A stretch of 39,814 nucleotides of DNA, taken from positions 1 to 39,814 of the forward strand of contig CAZHNN010000021.1 in assembly GCA_964533965.1 (NCBI GenBank). The letters are read 5' to 3'. Made by a program: the position numbers and the translations under genes. The notes beneath the pieces were generated by a model that was given only the letters and a program-made list of their open reading frames with translations, did not search any database and was not told where the DNA came from. Source of the stretch: RGIG3178 sp964533965 (lineage in GTDB: Bacteria; Bacillota; Clostridia; Christensenellales; QAND01). How positions within the stretch are numbered: position 1 is the stretch's first letter; the number at the start of each line of letters is the position of its first letter. This document shows positions 1 to 7,146 of the stretch, one piece after another.

Positions 1-19
1 ATTTATAGTCCTTTTGCAT
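1..19 (-). CDS. start of an unknown gene, cut by the window edge
   Basis: An ATG at 17-19 on the minus strand is preceded by a perfect AGGAGG (24-29) at a short 4-base spacing. The reading frame (MQKDYK) runs off the left edge. It begins 22 bases after the stop of the preceding minus-strand membrane-protein gene, so the two would form an operon. Only six residues are visible, so no function can be given. Confidence 0.5.
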
Positions 20-41
20 ATTGCCTCCTGACAACCGGGTT

Positions 42-1403
42 CTAATCCAATAGATGCACAAAGCTTTGGATGAGCTCCTGCTGGTTGTGCTCTGTATAGA
101 CCCTTCTGGAAATTACATTGCTGTTCTTGATCTGAAATTGTCGATTCAGATAGTCGAAGTAGGTGCCCGGCGTGACGACACCGGTGATGCTGATGATGTC
201 CGTTCCTGCCGCGCCTATCAGCGTATCCGCCAGCATAACGCAGTTGGTACCCAAGCTGAAGTAGGATGAAAACTTGCCGCTTATGAACTTGAAGAACCGG
301 GAACCGGTTACGCGGTACAGGCGACTGGCATAATCCTTGTATGGCATCTTTGGAAGTTTTCCCATATCCGCGAGTTGTGAATCGGGATAGAACGGTTCTA
401 CCAGAGGGAAAAGCAACGCTATCTCTTTTCGAACATTCGCCTTTTGCTCACTGGTCAGCTTCAGCCCAAATGCGTAGATGGTCTTCTTGTTCTCATAACA
501 GCAAAAAGCAAGGTATTTGTCCCTTTGGGCGGTTAAGATCAGATTGCCGTCGCCAAAAGCCCTCATGAGCCTCTGCGAGCGCTCGTTATAGGTTCCATAG
601 GTGAGCACCATGTCATCAAACCATACGTCCACATGACCGAAGCGGCTGTAGCCGTAAGGCGCCACATGCACGAAGACCTCCATGTCCGGCTTTGTGTCCA
701 GATCCCCGGCCTGATCCGGGAACTCTTTTTTGCGCCTGATCCGTTTTTCCGCAAGCGACTCATCGTCGAACAGATCGTTGACCTTGCGTATCATACCGTA
801 GGGGAGCAAGGCGGCGAAAGCAATGGGAAGCGTCATACGGAACCCCCTATGCTTCTTGCCGTCGTCTTTGGTCATTCCCAAAGTTCGGAACAGATCTCCA
901 AGCTGCGTTACGCCGAACGCAAGAAAATACATGCCGCTCATATAGATGACCGTATGGATGTTCAGCTGCGGCTTCACCATCAAAAAGAATCCCAGACCCA
1001 AGGAAAACAGCGCCAACAGAAACATTACCAGTCGGCCTTCCACCTTGTCCTTCTCATAGAGCACGAACTGGACGGACCGTACGGTTCCGTTGAGAAGCAT
1101 ATACAACCCGAACGTCATGGAGAAGAACCCAAGATACATATAGGGGTCTTTCCAGCACAAAACGAATAAGCCGATGAAGGCACATGCGATCAGAAACTTG
1201 TACAGCCCCTCGCGCGTTCCCTTGGGGGTGAAGACTATCCATTCAATCACTTCGGTGAAAGCCAAAAGGGACAGCACAACAAGGCTGCCTGTTTGCGCGA
1301 AAAGTTCAACCATCCCCGGAAACAGCAGCATCCAAAGCCCCAGCAATATGTATAAGCCGCATCGCCATAAAAGCGAGCCCGCCTTACGATAGCGCTGCCT
1401 CAT
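42..1403 (-). CDS. six-helix membrane protein (DUF308/HdeD-like) with a C-terminal permuted papain-like domain
   Basis: This is a 453-residue protein. The ATG at 1403 is chosen because AAGGGAGG lies 5 bases upstream (1409-1416); a start 12 codons earlier has no binding site. Residues 10-175 hold about six hydrophobic helices in paired arrangement, resembling the DUF308/HdeD family of membrane proteins. A charged linker (about 205-242) leads to a soluble domain. That domain has a His in the motif RFGHVDVWFDD (His257) and, far downstream, a Cys in GTNCVMLAD (Cys388). The order His then Cys is the one seen in circularly permuted NlpC/P60-type (papain-like) enzymes, so it may be a hydrolase or acyltransferase anchored at the membrane. 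That assignment is inference from two motifs only. The gene has its own candidate promoter and is followed at once by another gene start at the window edge. Confidence 0.7.
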   Translation of the reverse strand: MRQRYRKAGSLLWRCGLYILLGLWMLLFPGMVELFAQTGSLVVLSLLAFTEVIEWIVFTPKGTREGLYKFLIACAFIGLFVLCWKDPYMYLGFFSMTFGLYMLLNGTVRSVQFVLYEKDKVEGRLVMFLLALFSLGLGFFLMVKPQLNIHTVIYMSGMYFLAFGVTQLGDLFRTLGMTKDDGKKHRGFRMTLPIAFAALLPYGMIRKVNDLFDDESLAEKRIRRKKEFPDQAGDLDTKPDMEVFVHVAPYGYSRFGHVDVWFDDMVLTYGTYNERSQRLMRAFGDGNLILTAQRDKYLAFCCYENKKTIYAFGLKLTSEQKANVRKEIALLFPLVEPFYPDSQLADMGKLPKMPYKDYASRLYRVTGSRFFKFISGKFSSYFSLGTNCVMLADTLIGAAGTDIISITGVVTPGTYFDYLNRQFQIKNSNVISRRVYTEHNQQELIQSFVHLLD

Positions 1404-1471
1404 ATACGCCTCCCTTATTTGCAGTAAACAGATGGCCAAACCGTATCGTTTGGAGTGTCGGTAATAGACAA

Positions 1472-1500
1472 ATTATACTTTCTCCGATGAAAACGCGCAA
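1472..1500 (-). promoter_or_regulatory. candidate SigA promoter of the left-edge membrane protein
   Basis: On the minus strand a perfect TATAAT (1472-1477) is separated by 17 bases from TTGCGC (1495-1500). The leader to the ATG at 1403 is about 60 bases. It contains an inverted repeat with arms CCAAAC and GTTTGG (1436-1453), which could be an operator or a small hairpin. Confidence 0.5.
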
Positions 1501-1519
1501 CAGATGCAAGCGCGAATTG

Positions 1520-1548
1520 GCATAGCGGAGCTTTCCATAGCCATACAA
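1520..1548 (+). promoter_or_regulatory. candidate SigG (forespore) promoter of pdaA
   Basis: GCATA (1520-1524) and CATACAA (1542-1548) are 17 bases apart. This resembles the SigG pattern of a GNATA-type -35 and a CATNNTA-type -10, with one mismatch in the -10. Transcription would start near 1555, directly at the pdaA ribosome binding site. No convincing SigA -35 accompanies the region. The match fits the known SigG dependence of pdaA in Bacillus subtilis, but it is a short motif judged by eye. Confidence 0.45.
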
Positions 1549-1568
1549 TGCAGCAAGGGGGCGATTGT

Positions 1569-2384
1569 ATGCGCGTCATCCATTTGCGGCGCCGCCACGT
1601 ATATCTGATTTTGAGCTGCACACTCGTACTTGCGATCATCTGGCAGCTGTACTGGCTTGGGCAAAACCTCATCACCGCGTTCAAGCCCGTCACCGACTGG
1701 GGCGTGTCGTTCGGGGATGCCGGTGTACAGCCGCGCGGCAACGTCGATTCACAAACGCTCGCGCAGTATGGTGCGATGTATGTCGGCTCCGCCGCCAACA
1801 AAGTTCTGTATCTGACCTTCGACGCAGGCTATGAAAACGGGTATACCCCAAGTATCCTCGACACGCTGAAAAAGCACAACGTAAAGGCCACTTTCTTTTT
1901 GGTCGGCAATTTCGTCCAGCGCAACCCCGAGCTGACAAAGCGCATGGTACAGGAAGGGCACATCGTAGGCAACCACACCTTCCACCATTACAACGTCAAC
2001 AAAATATCCGACCCTGAGGACTTCAAAAAAGAACTGAAGGACCTCGAAGACCTCTTTTACGAAACGACGGGCGTTGCGATGGCCAAATTCTACCGCCCGC
2101 CCGAAGGCAAATTCAATGAGCAGAACCTTAAGACGGCGCAACAGTTCGGATATACGACATTCTTTTGGAGCCTCGCGTACCTTGACTGGGACAACAACAA
2201 CCAGCCCACGCGCGAAGTGGCGCTTTCTAAGCTGCTGCCTAGAACCCACAACGGCGCAATCATCCTGCTACACTGTACCTCCAAGACGAATTCCGAAATC
2301 CTCGACGCGCTGCTGACGCAGTGGGAGGACCAGGGGTACAAATTCGGTTCGCTCAAAGATCTCGCCGCGGCGCTCCATCCGTAA
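1569..2384 (+). CDS. pdaA: polysaccharide deacetylase, PdaA type (spore cortex muramic-delta-lactam synthesis)
   Basis: This 271-residue protein has an N-terminal membrane anchor (about residues 10-32) and a NodB-type deacetylase domain. PdaA removes the acetyl group from muramic acid, which lets delta-lactam form in the spore cortex, the substrate mark for germination hydrolases. The motifs are in order: TFDAGYENGYT (83-93), the PdaA version of the first motif; HTFHH (136-140), the metal-binding HxxxH; YRPPEGKF (175-182); DWDNNN (206-211); and ILLH (232-235). The Asn-Gly of TFDAGYENG is typical of PdaA rather than of generic chitooligosaccharide deacetylases. The ATG at 1569 follows AAGGGGGCG (1555-1563). 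The gene stands alone, between a SigG-like promoter and a terminator near 2507. It implies that the organism forms endospores. Confidence 0.88.
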   Translation: MRVIHLRRRHVYLILSCTLVLAIIWQLYWLGQNLITAFKPVTDWGVSFGDAGVQPRGNVDSQTLAQYGAMYVGSAANKVLYLTFDAGYENGYTPSILDTLKKHNVKATFFLVGNFVQRNPELTKRMVQEGHIVGNHTFHHYNVNKISDPEDFKKELKDLEDLFYETTGVAMAKFYRPPEGKFNEQNLKTAQQFGYTTFFWSLAYLDWDNNNQPTREVALSKLLPRTHNGAIILLHCTSKTNSEILDALLTQWEDQGYKFGSLKDLAAALHP

Positions 2385-2506
2385 AGAACTCCGTTTTTTA
2401 CGGATCTGACCTATTTTTGATGGGATGCAAAGGATTATGACCAATATCACAGGATTAACCGTAGACAGCGGGATACTATCCGGACGAAGCCGATATATTC
2501 ACAAAG

Positions 2507-2533
2507 AGCAGGGGACAATTAACCCTGCTTTTT
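2507..2533 (+). terminator. rho-independent terminator after pdaA
   Basis: AGCAGGG (2507-2513) and CCCTGCT (2523-2529) form a perfect 7-bp stem with a 9-base loop, followed by a run of T. It lies about 120 bases past the pdaA stop. The bases between contain nothing I can support as a gene. Confidence 0.7.
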
Positions 2534-2559
2534 ATGTTTGTCAACGCCCTGATATGTGT

Positions 2560-2587
2560 TTTGAGCATGGAAGTTCTGTGTTATAGT
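2560..2587 (+). promoter_or_regulatory. candidate promoter of the Eis-like acetyltransferase
   Basis: TTTGAG (2560-2565) and TATAGT (2582-2587) are 16 bases apart; reading the -35 as TTGAGC gives 15. The predicted leader is about 20 bases and ends in AAGGAG before the ATG at 2614. The -35 is weak and the -10 is good. Confidence 0.45.
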
Positions 2588-2613
2588 AAAGGAAAACAAA
2601 CAAGGAGCCCGTC

Positions 2614-3798
2614 ATGACTGTAAGATATATCGAGCGCAGCGAGTTTACCGATTCGGAATTGATCAAGTCCATCGCCTTTGCCCGAAAAGCAATGACGCCG
2701 CGGAACGATGCGGATGACCCCGATGTCATATACAAGAGCATCATAGGCTGCTTCGATGAGCAAGGGCATATGGCAGCCCGGGCCAGGAACATCGATTACA
2801 CATGCACCTTTGACGGCAAACAGGTTCCCATGACAGGGCTCTCCGGCGTCGCCTCTCTTCCGCAAACCCGCAATCAGGGATACGTTCGCGCGATCGCCCG
2901 TTTTGCGTTTGAACAGGACCGCAAGCGCGGTGTCGTGTTCAATTCGTTGTTTCCGTTCTCCCACGCCTATTATCGCAGATTCGGGTATGAGATCGCATCC
3001 GAGCAACAGTTGGTAAGAATTCCGACCGAGGATCTTAGCGGTTACGCGCGGCTTGCCTTCACCGCCCGCATGCACAAGGATGAAGACGGGTATGAACAAA
3101 TACGGGCCATCTCGTCCGCGATGAACTCCCGCTACAATCTGGGTATGCATCTGAACGACCGCCAGTTCCTAAAATCCCTGGGCGGGGATGCCTTGCTGCA
3201 CGGGAATTATCGCTTTATTCTGTACCGGCAGGAAAAACCGTGCGCCTATCTGTTGTATACCGACAACGCAGGTCCGGACGGCGTTTGCACCGCCGAAGTG
3301 GAGCAACTGGAGTTTGTCGATGACCAGGCTTTGCTGTGCGCTCTGGGCTTTTTATACCGCCTGCGGGCGCGCTATCAATACATACGGTTCCAGCTGCCTT
3401 CGGATATCTCTTTTCTAAGGCTGCTGCCCGAACCAAAAAATGCCGACCTTATGCTGCGCTCGTATGGCATGGCACGCATATTGAACGTGGAAACGGCGAT
3501 CCTATCCATGCGGCATCCGAAGTCTGGCGGGCAATATGTCCTCTGTGTGCACGACGGTATGATCCCGGACAACGAAGGCGTCTATACCGTTACCTATGCA
3601 GACAATGTCATGGTCGAAAAGAAGCCCGAACGTGCACCCGATCTGAGTTTGGACATCGGAACGCTCACCCAGCTCGTGTTGGGCTACTCAACGCTTGCAG
3701 AGGCATTGATCAAAACCGGCGTTGAAGTTCATGGAAACGAACAGACGTTGAGCGAGGTATTCATAAAGAAGCCGACCTATCTGTCCTTTCATTTTTAA
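2614..3798 (+). CDS. GNAT N-acetyltransferase of the Eis family
   Basis: This 394-residue protein matches the Eis architecture: two GNAT-like folds followed by a C-terminal SCP2-like domain. The acetyl-CoA-binding segment is visible at residues 81-94 (SLPQTRNQGYVRAI). The segment AYYRRFGYE (118-126) carries the Tyr pair in the place of the general-acid Tyr of mycobacterial Eis. The protein ends in Phe (LSFHF); in Eis the C-terminal carboxylate of a Phe acts as general base. Eis enzymes acetylate amines such as aminoglycosides at several positions, or protein lysines. The natural substrate here cannot be read from sequence, and many clostridial homologues have no known substrate. The ATG at 2614 follows AAGGAG. 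The gene is single, with glnA starting from its own promoter only 12 bases after the stop. Confidence 0.82.
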   Translation: MTVRYIERSEFTDSELIKSIAFARKAMTPRNDADDPDVIYKSIIGCFDEQGHMAARARNIDYTCTFDGKQVPMTGLSGVASLPQTRNQGYVRAIARFAFEQDRKRGVVFNSLFPFSHAYYRRFGYEIASEQQLVRIPTEDLSGYARLAFTARMHKDEDGYEQIRAISSAMNSRYNLGMHLNDRQFLKSLGGDALLHGNYRFILYRQEKPCAYLLYTDNAGPDGVCTAEVEQLEFVDDQALLCALGFLYRLRARYQYIRFQLPSDISFLRLLPEPKNADLMLRSYGMARILNVETAILSMRHPKSGGQYVLCVHDGMIPDNEGVYTVTYADNVMVEKKPERAPDLSLDIGTLTQLVLGYSTLAEALIKTGVEVHGNEQTLSEVFIKKPTYLSFHF

Positions 3799-3809
3799 CC
3801 TACCGTGCG

Positions 3810-3838
3810 TTGACACAACATGCACCGTGTGATACCAT
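3810..3838 (+). promoter_or_regulatory. glnA promoter with an overlapping inverted repeat
   Basis: A consensus TTGACA (3810-3815) lies 17 bases upstream of TACCAT (3833-3838), so transcription should begin near 3845. An inverted repeat overlaps the -10: TGCAC (3821-3825) and GTGCA (3841-3845), extended by GT/AC on the inside after one bulged base. It could be an operator for a repressor that occludes RNA polymerase, but no regulator can be named. Confidence 0.6.
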
Positions 3839-3846
3839 ACGTGCAA

Positions 3847-3898
3847 GAACGTTGGTGTTCGGGCAGGATTGTGCTCTGTTCAAACCCAACGATTTTTT
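3847..3898 (+). promoter_or_regulatory. glnA leader: candidate ANTAR-controlled terminator/antiterminator
   Basis: Terminator form: CGTTGG (3850-3855) pairs with CCAACG (3886-3891), continued by GTT (3857-3859) with AAC (3883-3885) past one bulge, then six T (3893-3898). This ends only a few bases before the glnA ribosome binding site, GGAGGG (3905-3910). Competing form: GAAC (3847-3850) pairs with GTTC (3857-3860) around the six-base loop GTTGGT, which uses the 5' arm of the terminator. A second hairpin follows at once. GGGCAGG pairs with CTCTGTTC (one bulged T) around the six-base loop ATTGTG (3868-3873); an alternative pairing gives the loop GGATTG. ANTAR proteins are known to bind two adjacent hexaloops with A at loop position 1 and G at position 4. 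ATTGTG fits fully and GTTGGT only at position 4. An ANTAR gene lies directly downstream of glnA. Control is inferred. Confidence 0.5.
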
Positions 3899-3918
3899 CA
3901 TATTGGAGGGAAACTTTC

Positions 3919-5250
3919 ATGGCCAAATACAGCAAGCAGGATATCTTGCAACTGGTACAAGATAACAATGTCAAGTTCATCCGGCTGCAGTTCACGGACA
4001 TCCTTGGCACGCTAAAAAACGTCGCCATCACGGACAAACAACTGGAGAAAGCGCTGAACAACGAGTGCACGTTCGACGGCTCTTCCATAGAGGGGTTTGT
4101 GCGCATTGAAGAATCCGACATGCGGCTGTATCCGGACCTTGATACATTTGATATCTTCCCCTGGATCGCACAGGAGAATCGGGTTGCTCGGCTTATCTGC
4201 AACGTGCACAGGCCGGACGGCACGCCGTTTTCCGGCGATCCCCGCAACGTCTTGGTTCGTGCCGTCAAAGAGGCGTCGGACATGGGCTATACGTTCCAGG
4301 TTGGGCCTGAGCTGGAATTCTTCCTGTTCCAGACCGATGAAGAAGGCAAGCCTACCACGAAAACACAGGACGACGCGGCCTATTTCGATCTGGCACCGGT
4401 AGACTTGGGCGAGTCCGCACGCCGTGACATGTGCCTTCTGTTGGAGGACATGGGCTTTGAGATCGAGGCCTCCCATCACGAATGCGCGCCCGGCCAACAC
4501 GAGATCGATTTTAAATATGCACCCGCTTTGATGGCCGCGGACTTCATCATGACGTTCAAGCTCGTGGTCAAGACCATCGCCAAACAACACGGTCTGCACG
4601 CCACGTTCATGCCCAAGCCGGTGTTTGGCATCGCAGGCAACGGCATGCATATGAACGTTTCTCTGTTTAAAGACGGGCAGAACGCGTTCTACGATCCGAA
4701 CAGTGCCAACGGGCTCTCCCAGGTGGCGCAGCGCTTCATCGCAGGCGTGCTCACGTATGCGCGGGAGTTCACCGCCATCACCAACCCGCTGGTCAACTCC
4801 TATAAGCGGCTCGTATCGGGATACGAAGCGCCGGTATATGTCGCATGGTCGTCGCACAACCGCAGCCCGCTGATCCGCATCCCTTCTTCGCGCGGCAAGA
4901 GCACGCGGATCGAGCTTCGCAGCCCAGATCCGTCCTGTAATCCCTATCTGGCGCTTGCTGTGGTACTGCGCGCAGGCCTTGAGGGGATACGAAAGAACAT
5001 AGAGCTTCCGGAAGCGGTCAACACCAACATCTATCAGATGTCGCAGGAGGAAAGAAAGCACCGCGGCATCCAGAACCTGCCCGCAACGCTTTTCGATGCG
5101 CTTGAGCAGTTGAAAGGTTCCGATCTGATGCTCGAGACCCTTGGCGATCATGTCTTTGAAAAATTCCTTATCGCCAAACAGTTGGAGTGGGATCGTTACC
5201 AATCGCAGGTGCATGCCTGGGAGATCGATGCCTATTTGAACAAATATTGA
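3919..5250 (+). CDS. glnA: glutamine synthetase, type I-alpha
   Basis: This 443-residue cytoplasmic dodecameric enzyme makes glutamine from glutamate, ammonia and ATP, the entry point of nitrogen assimilation. Visible signatures are DGSSIEGFVRI (53-63), GPELEFFLF (129-137) with metal-binding Glu residues, the HHECAPGQHEIDFK stretch (186-199), the ATP-binding region FMPKPVFGIAGNGMHMN (230-246), and NRSPLIRIPSSRGKSTRIE (314-332). Arg62, the residue linked to glutamine feedback inhibition in Bacillus GSI-alpha, is present. The length and the absence of the GSI-beta insertion and adenylylation segment also place it in GSI-alpha, so adenylylation is not expected. The ATG at 3919 follows GGAGGG; an in-frame ATG at 3820 lies within the promoter and is rejected. 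Expression is likely set by the leader structure and by the ANTAR gene 18 bases downstream. Confidence 0.95.
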   Translation: MAKYSKQDILQLVQDNNVKFIRLQFTDILGTLKNVAITDKQLEKALNNECTFDGSSIEGFVRIEESDMRLYPDLDTFDIFPWIAQENRVARLICNVHRPDGTPFSGDPRNVLVRAVKEASDMGYTFQVGPELEFFLFQTDEEGKPTTKTQDDAAYFDLAPVDLGESARRDMCLLLEDMGFEIEASHHECAPGQHEIDFKYAPALMAADFIMTFKLVVKTIAKQHGLHATFMPKPVFGIAGNGMHMNVSLFKDGQNAFYDPNSANGLSQVAQRFIAGVLTYAREFTAITNPLVNSYKRLVSGYEAPVYVAWSSHNRSPLIRIPSSRGKSTRIELRSPDPSCNPYLALAVVLRAGLEGIRKNIELPEAVNTNIYQMSQEERKHRGIQNLPATLFDALEQLKGSDLMLETLGDHVFEKFLIAKQLEWDRYQSQVHAWEIDAYLNKY

Positions 5251-5268
5251 TGTCGGGCGGTGAATTCT

Positions 5269-5838
5269 ATGGGCAACCGCGGCGTTTGTCTTTGTGCTGC
5301 AAACAAGCCGTTTTTGCAGAAGCTGTCCGGCATCCTGCAGCAGCACGCCATCCCCGTATTGGGCGTGGCATTTACCGATGATATGGCAATACGCCTTTGC
5401 CACAACCTGTATCCCGACGTGCTGGTAACGCACCAATTCTTGAGCAATGGTTCCGGGTTTGTGGCTGCGGAGGCGCTTTTGGGCCATACGCCCGCCATTG
5501 TGCTCTGCCAGCGCGGTGAGGCGGATTATCCCGCCACCGAAGGGATCAATACGATGTATTTGCCTGTCAACGCATCGGAACTGCTTCGGAAGATTGACGA
5601 AGTGGGCGAATATGGCAGGGCGCTTCGTCTGGCAACACATCAGATGAAGCTTACCGAACAGCGTGATGTGATAAGCCGGGCCAAGGAAAAATTGATGCAG
5701 CTGCATGGTATGACCGAACCGCAGGCGCACGCGTACCTGCAGCGCATCTCAATGGATGAACGGATGAAGCTCTACGAGGCGGCGCAAAAGGTGCTGCAGC
5801 GGTTGGAGGAGCAAAAGCGGCCAACGGACAAAAAGTGA
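5269..5838 (+). CDS. ANTAR-domain antiterminator with a pseudo-receiver (NitR-like)
   Basis: This 189-residue protein has an N-terminal receiver-like fold (about 3-112) and a C-terminal ANTAR domain (about 126-178). The ANTAR signature is the RDVISRAKEKLMQLHG stretch, the following TEPQAHAYLQRISMDER and the closing KLYEAAQKVL. ANTAR proteins bind paired RNA hexaloops in leaders and prevent terminator formation. In the receiver part, the segment that normally ends in the phosphorylated Asp reads YPDVLVTHQF, with no Asp at the expected place. It is therefore probably not switched by a histidine kinase and may sense a ligand or a partner protein. The ATG at 5269 follows GGGCGGTGA; an in-frame GTG at 5260 lies inside that site and is rejected. 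It is co-transcribed with glnA, as in the clostridial glnA-nitR pair, and ends in a strong terminator. Confidence 0.85.
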   Translation: MGNRGVCLCAANKPFLQKLSGILQQHAIPVLGVAFTDDMAIRLCHNLYPDVLVTHQFLSNGSGFVAAEALLGHTPAIVLCQRGEADYPATEGINTMYLPVNASELLRKIDEVGEYGRALRLATHQMKLTEQRDVISRAKEKLMQLHGMTEPQAHAYLQRISMDERMKLYEAAQKVLQRLEEQKRPTDKK

Positions 5839-5878
5839 TGCGGGACGGCGCCAACAAATGGTTCCGACCCGCATTTTT
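5838..5878 (+). terminator. terminator of the glnA operon
   Basis: ATGCGGG (5838-5844) pairs with CCCGCAT (5868-5874), continued inside by CGG/CCG and CCA/TGG pairs, and is followed by five T. The stem begins on the last base of the ANTAR gene stop codon. Confidence 0.8.
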
Positions 5879-5950
5879 ATACCTGTATCCGGCCTGAGTG
5901 CATTTGCACATCACATATAAATCATAAATAGTTTGCAATAAATTCCCCAC

Positions 5951-5977
5951 TTGACAATTCTTCTATAATTCTATAAC
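5951..5977 (+). promoter_or_regulatory. candidate carAB promoter
   Basis: A consensus TTGACA (5951-5956) is followed by TATAAC (5972-5977) at a short 15-base spacing, in an AT-rich stretch that also holds TATAAT (5964-5969). The leader to the carA start is about 75 bases. I found no PyrR-type attenuator and no convincing ARG box in it, so regulation is open. Confidence 0.4.
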
Positions 5978-6057
5978 CTATTAAAAATCATATTCTGTCC
6001 GGGATTTCGCACTTGGAAATTTGGATAAAGTATGGTTTAATAGGCGGGGTGATGAAA

Positions 6058-7146
6058 ATGGACAAAGCACGGCTGATCCTGGAGAACGGCGAAGTCTTTG
6101 AAGGGTTCTCCTTCGGAGCCAAAAAAGACATTCTGGGAGAAGTTGTTTTCAACACCGGCATGACAGGTTACCAGGAGGTTTTGACCGATCCATCGTATGC
6201 CGGGCAAATCGTTTGCATGACATATCCACTCATCGGGAACTACGGAGTGAACAAAGAGGACTTTGAATCGATCCGACCGCAGGTTAAGGGATTCATCGTT
6301 CGTGAATTCGAAAAGCAACCGTCAAATTTTCGCAGTGAAGAAGCGATTGACGGTTTTTTAATGCGCTTCGGCATACCTGCGATCTGTTCCATCGACACAC
6401 GGGCGCTCACAAGGCTGCTTCGGGAGTTCGGCACAATGCGAGGGATGATACATATCGGCGATACGTGCGATATCCAAAAGCTCATGCCGCAAATACTCTC
6501 GTACCAGATACAAGACCCCGTCATGGATGTGACGGTCAAGGACACCAAGGTCTACAAGCCCAAAGAGACAAAGTATCGTGTGGCATTGCTGGATTACGGC
6601 TACAAGCACAACATCGTGGATTCACTTGTCAAGCGTGGCTGCGAGGTCACGGTGTTCCCGGCGGACACGAGTGCGGATGTGATCAAAGCGTTTGACCCCG
6701 ACGGCATAATGCTGACCAACGGCCCCGGCGACCCCAAGGACTGCACCTATGCGATACAGACCATAAAGGGTGTCATGGGTACGAAGCCGATGTTCGGCAT
6801 CTGCCTTGGCCACCAGCTGGTGGCGCTGGCAAACGGGGCGGATACCGGCAAATTGAAATACGGACATCGCGGTGCCAATCACCCTGTAAAAGATCTGATG
6901 CTGGGCAAGACCTACATCACTTCGCAGAACCACGGATACGCTGTGCTCGCACAGACGCTGGATGAAAAGACGATGAAATTGAGCCATATAAACCTGAACG
7001 ACAACACGGCAGAGGGCGTTGAATATCCCTATCAAAACGCATTCACCGTGCAATTTCACCCCGAAGCTTCTCCGGGGCCGCAGGATACTGCGTATCTGTT
7101 TGACAGGTTCATCGATATGATGGAAAAGGGCAAGGGGGGACGCTAA
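6058..7146 (+). CDS. carA: carbamoyl-phosphate synthase, small (glutaminase) subunit
   Basis: This 362-residue subunit hydrolyses glutamine and passes ammonia to CarB for carbamoyl phosphate, the precursor of arginine and pyrimidines. The N-terminal CPSase domain (about 1-140) shows FNTGMTGYQEVLTDPSY. The class I amidotransferase domain follows, with the nucleophile Cys249 in GICLGHQ and the His334/Glu336 pair in QFHPEASPGP. Three in-frame starts compete: 6013, 6052 and 6058. The sequence GGCGGGGTGAT (6043-6053) is the ribosome binding site. It is correctly spaced only for the ATG at 6058, because the ATG at 6052 lies inside it. The gene directly abuts carB. Confidence 0.93.
   Translation: MDKARLILENGEVFEGFSFGAKKDILGEVVFNTGMTGYQEVLTDPSYAGQIVCMTYPLIGNYGVNKEDFESIRPQVKGFIVREFEKQPSNFRSEEAIDGFLMRFGIPAICSIDTRALTRLLREFGTMRGMIHIGDTCDIQKLMPQILSYQIQDPVMDVTVKDTKVYKPKETKYRVALLDYGYKHNIVDSLVKRGCEVTVFPADTSADVIKAFDPDGIMLTNGPGDPKDCTYAIQTIKGVMGTKPMFGICLGHQLVALANGADTGKLKYGHRGANHPVKDLMLGKTYITSQNHGYAVLAQTLDEKTMKLSHINLNDNTAEGVEYPYQNAFTVQFHPEASPGPQDTAYLFDRFIDMMEKGKGGR

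Noticed and set aside
2377..2405. Perfect 9-base inverted repeat ATCCGTAAA/TTTACGGAT at the pdaA stop codon as terminator
   Set aside because: The stem is AT-rich with an 11-base loop and is not followed by a T run; the hairpin at 2507 is a better terminator.
2425..2586. 54-codon frame between pdaA and the Eis-like gene
   Set aside because: It spans the terminator and the promoter of the next gene, has no spaced ribosome binding site and no recognisable content.
4012..5730. Long open frame antisense to glnA and the ANTAR gene (572 codons)
   Set aside because: The opposite strand encodes two firm genes, the frame has no recognisable motif or binding site, and such shadows are expected from the codon usage.
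5879..6057. ARG box, PyrR attenuator or riboswitch upstream of carA
   Set aside because: The region is AT-rich with a small GTGC/GCAC hairpin, but no operator or aptamer motif could be matched with confidence.
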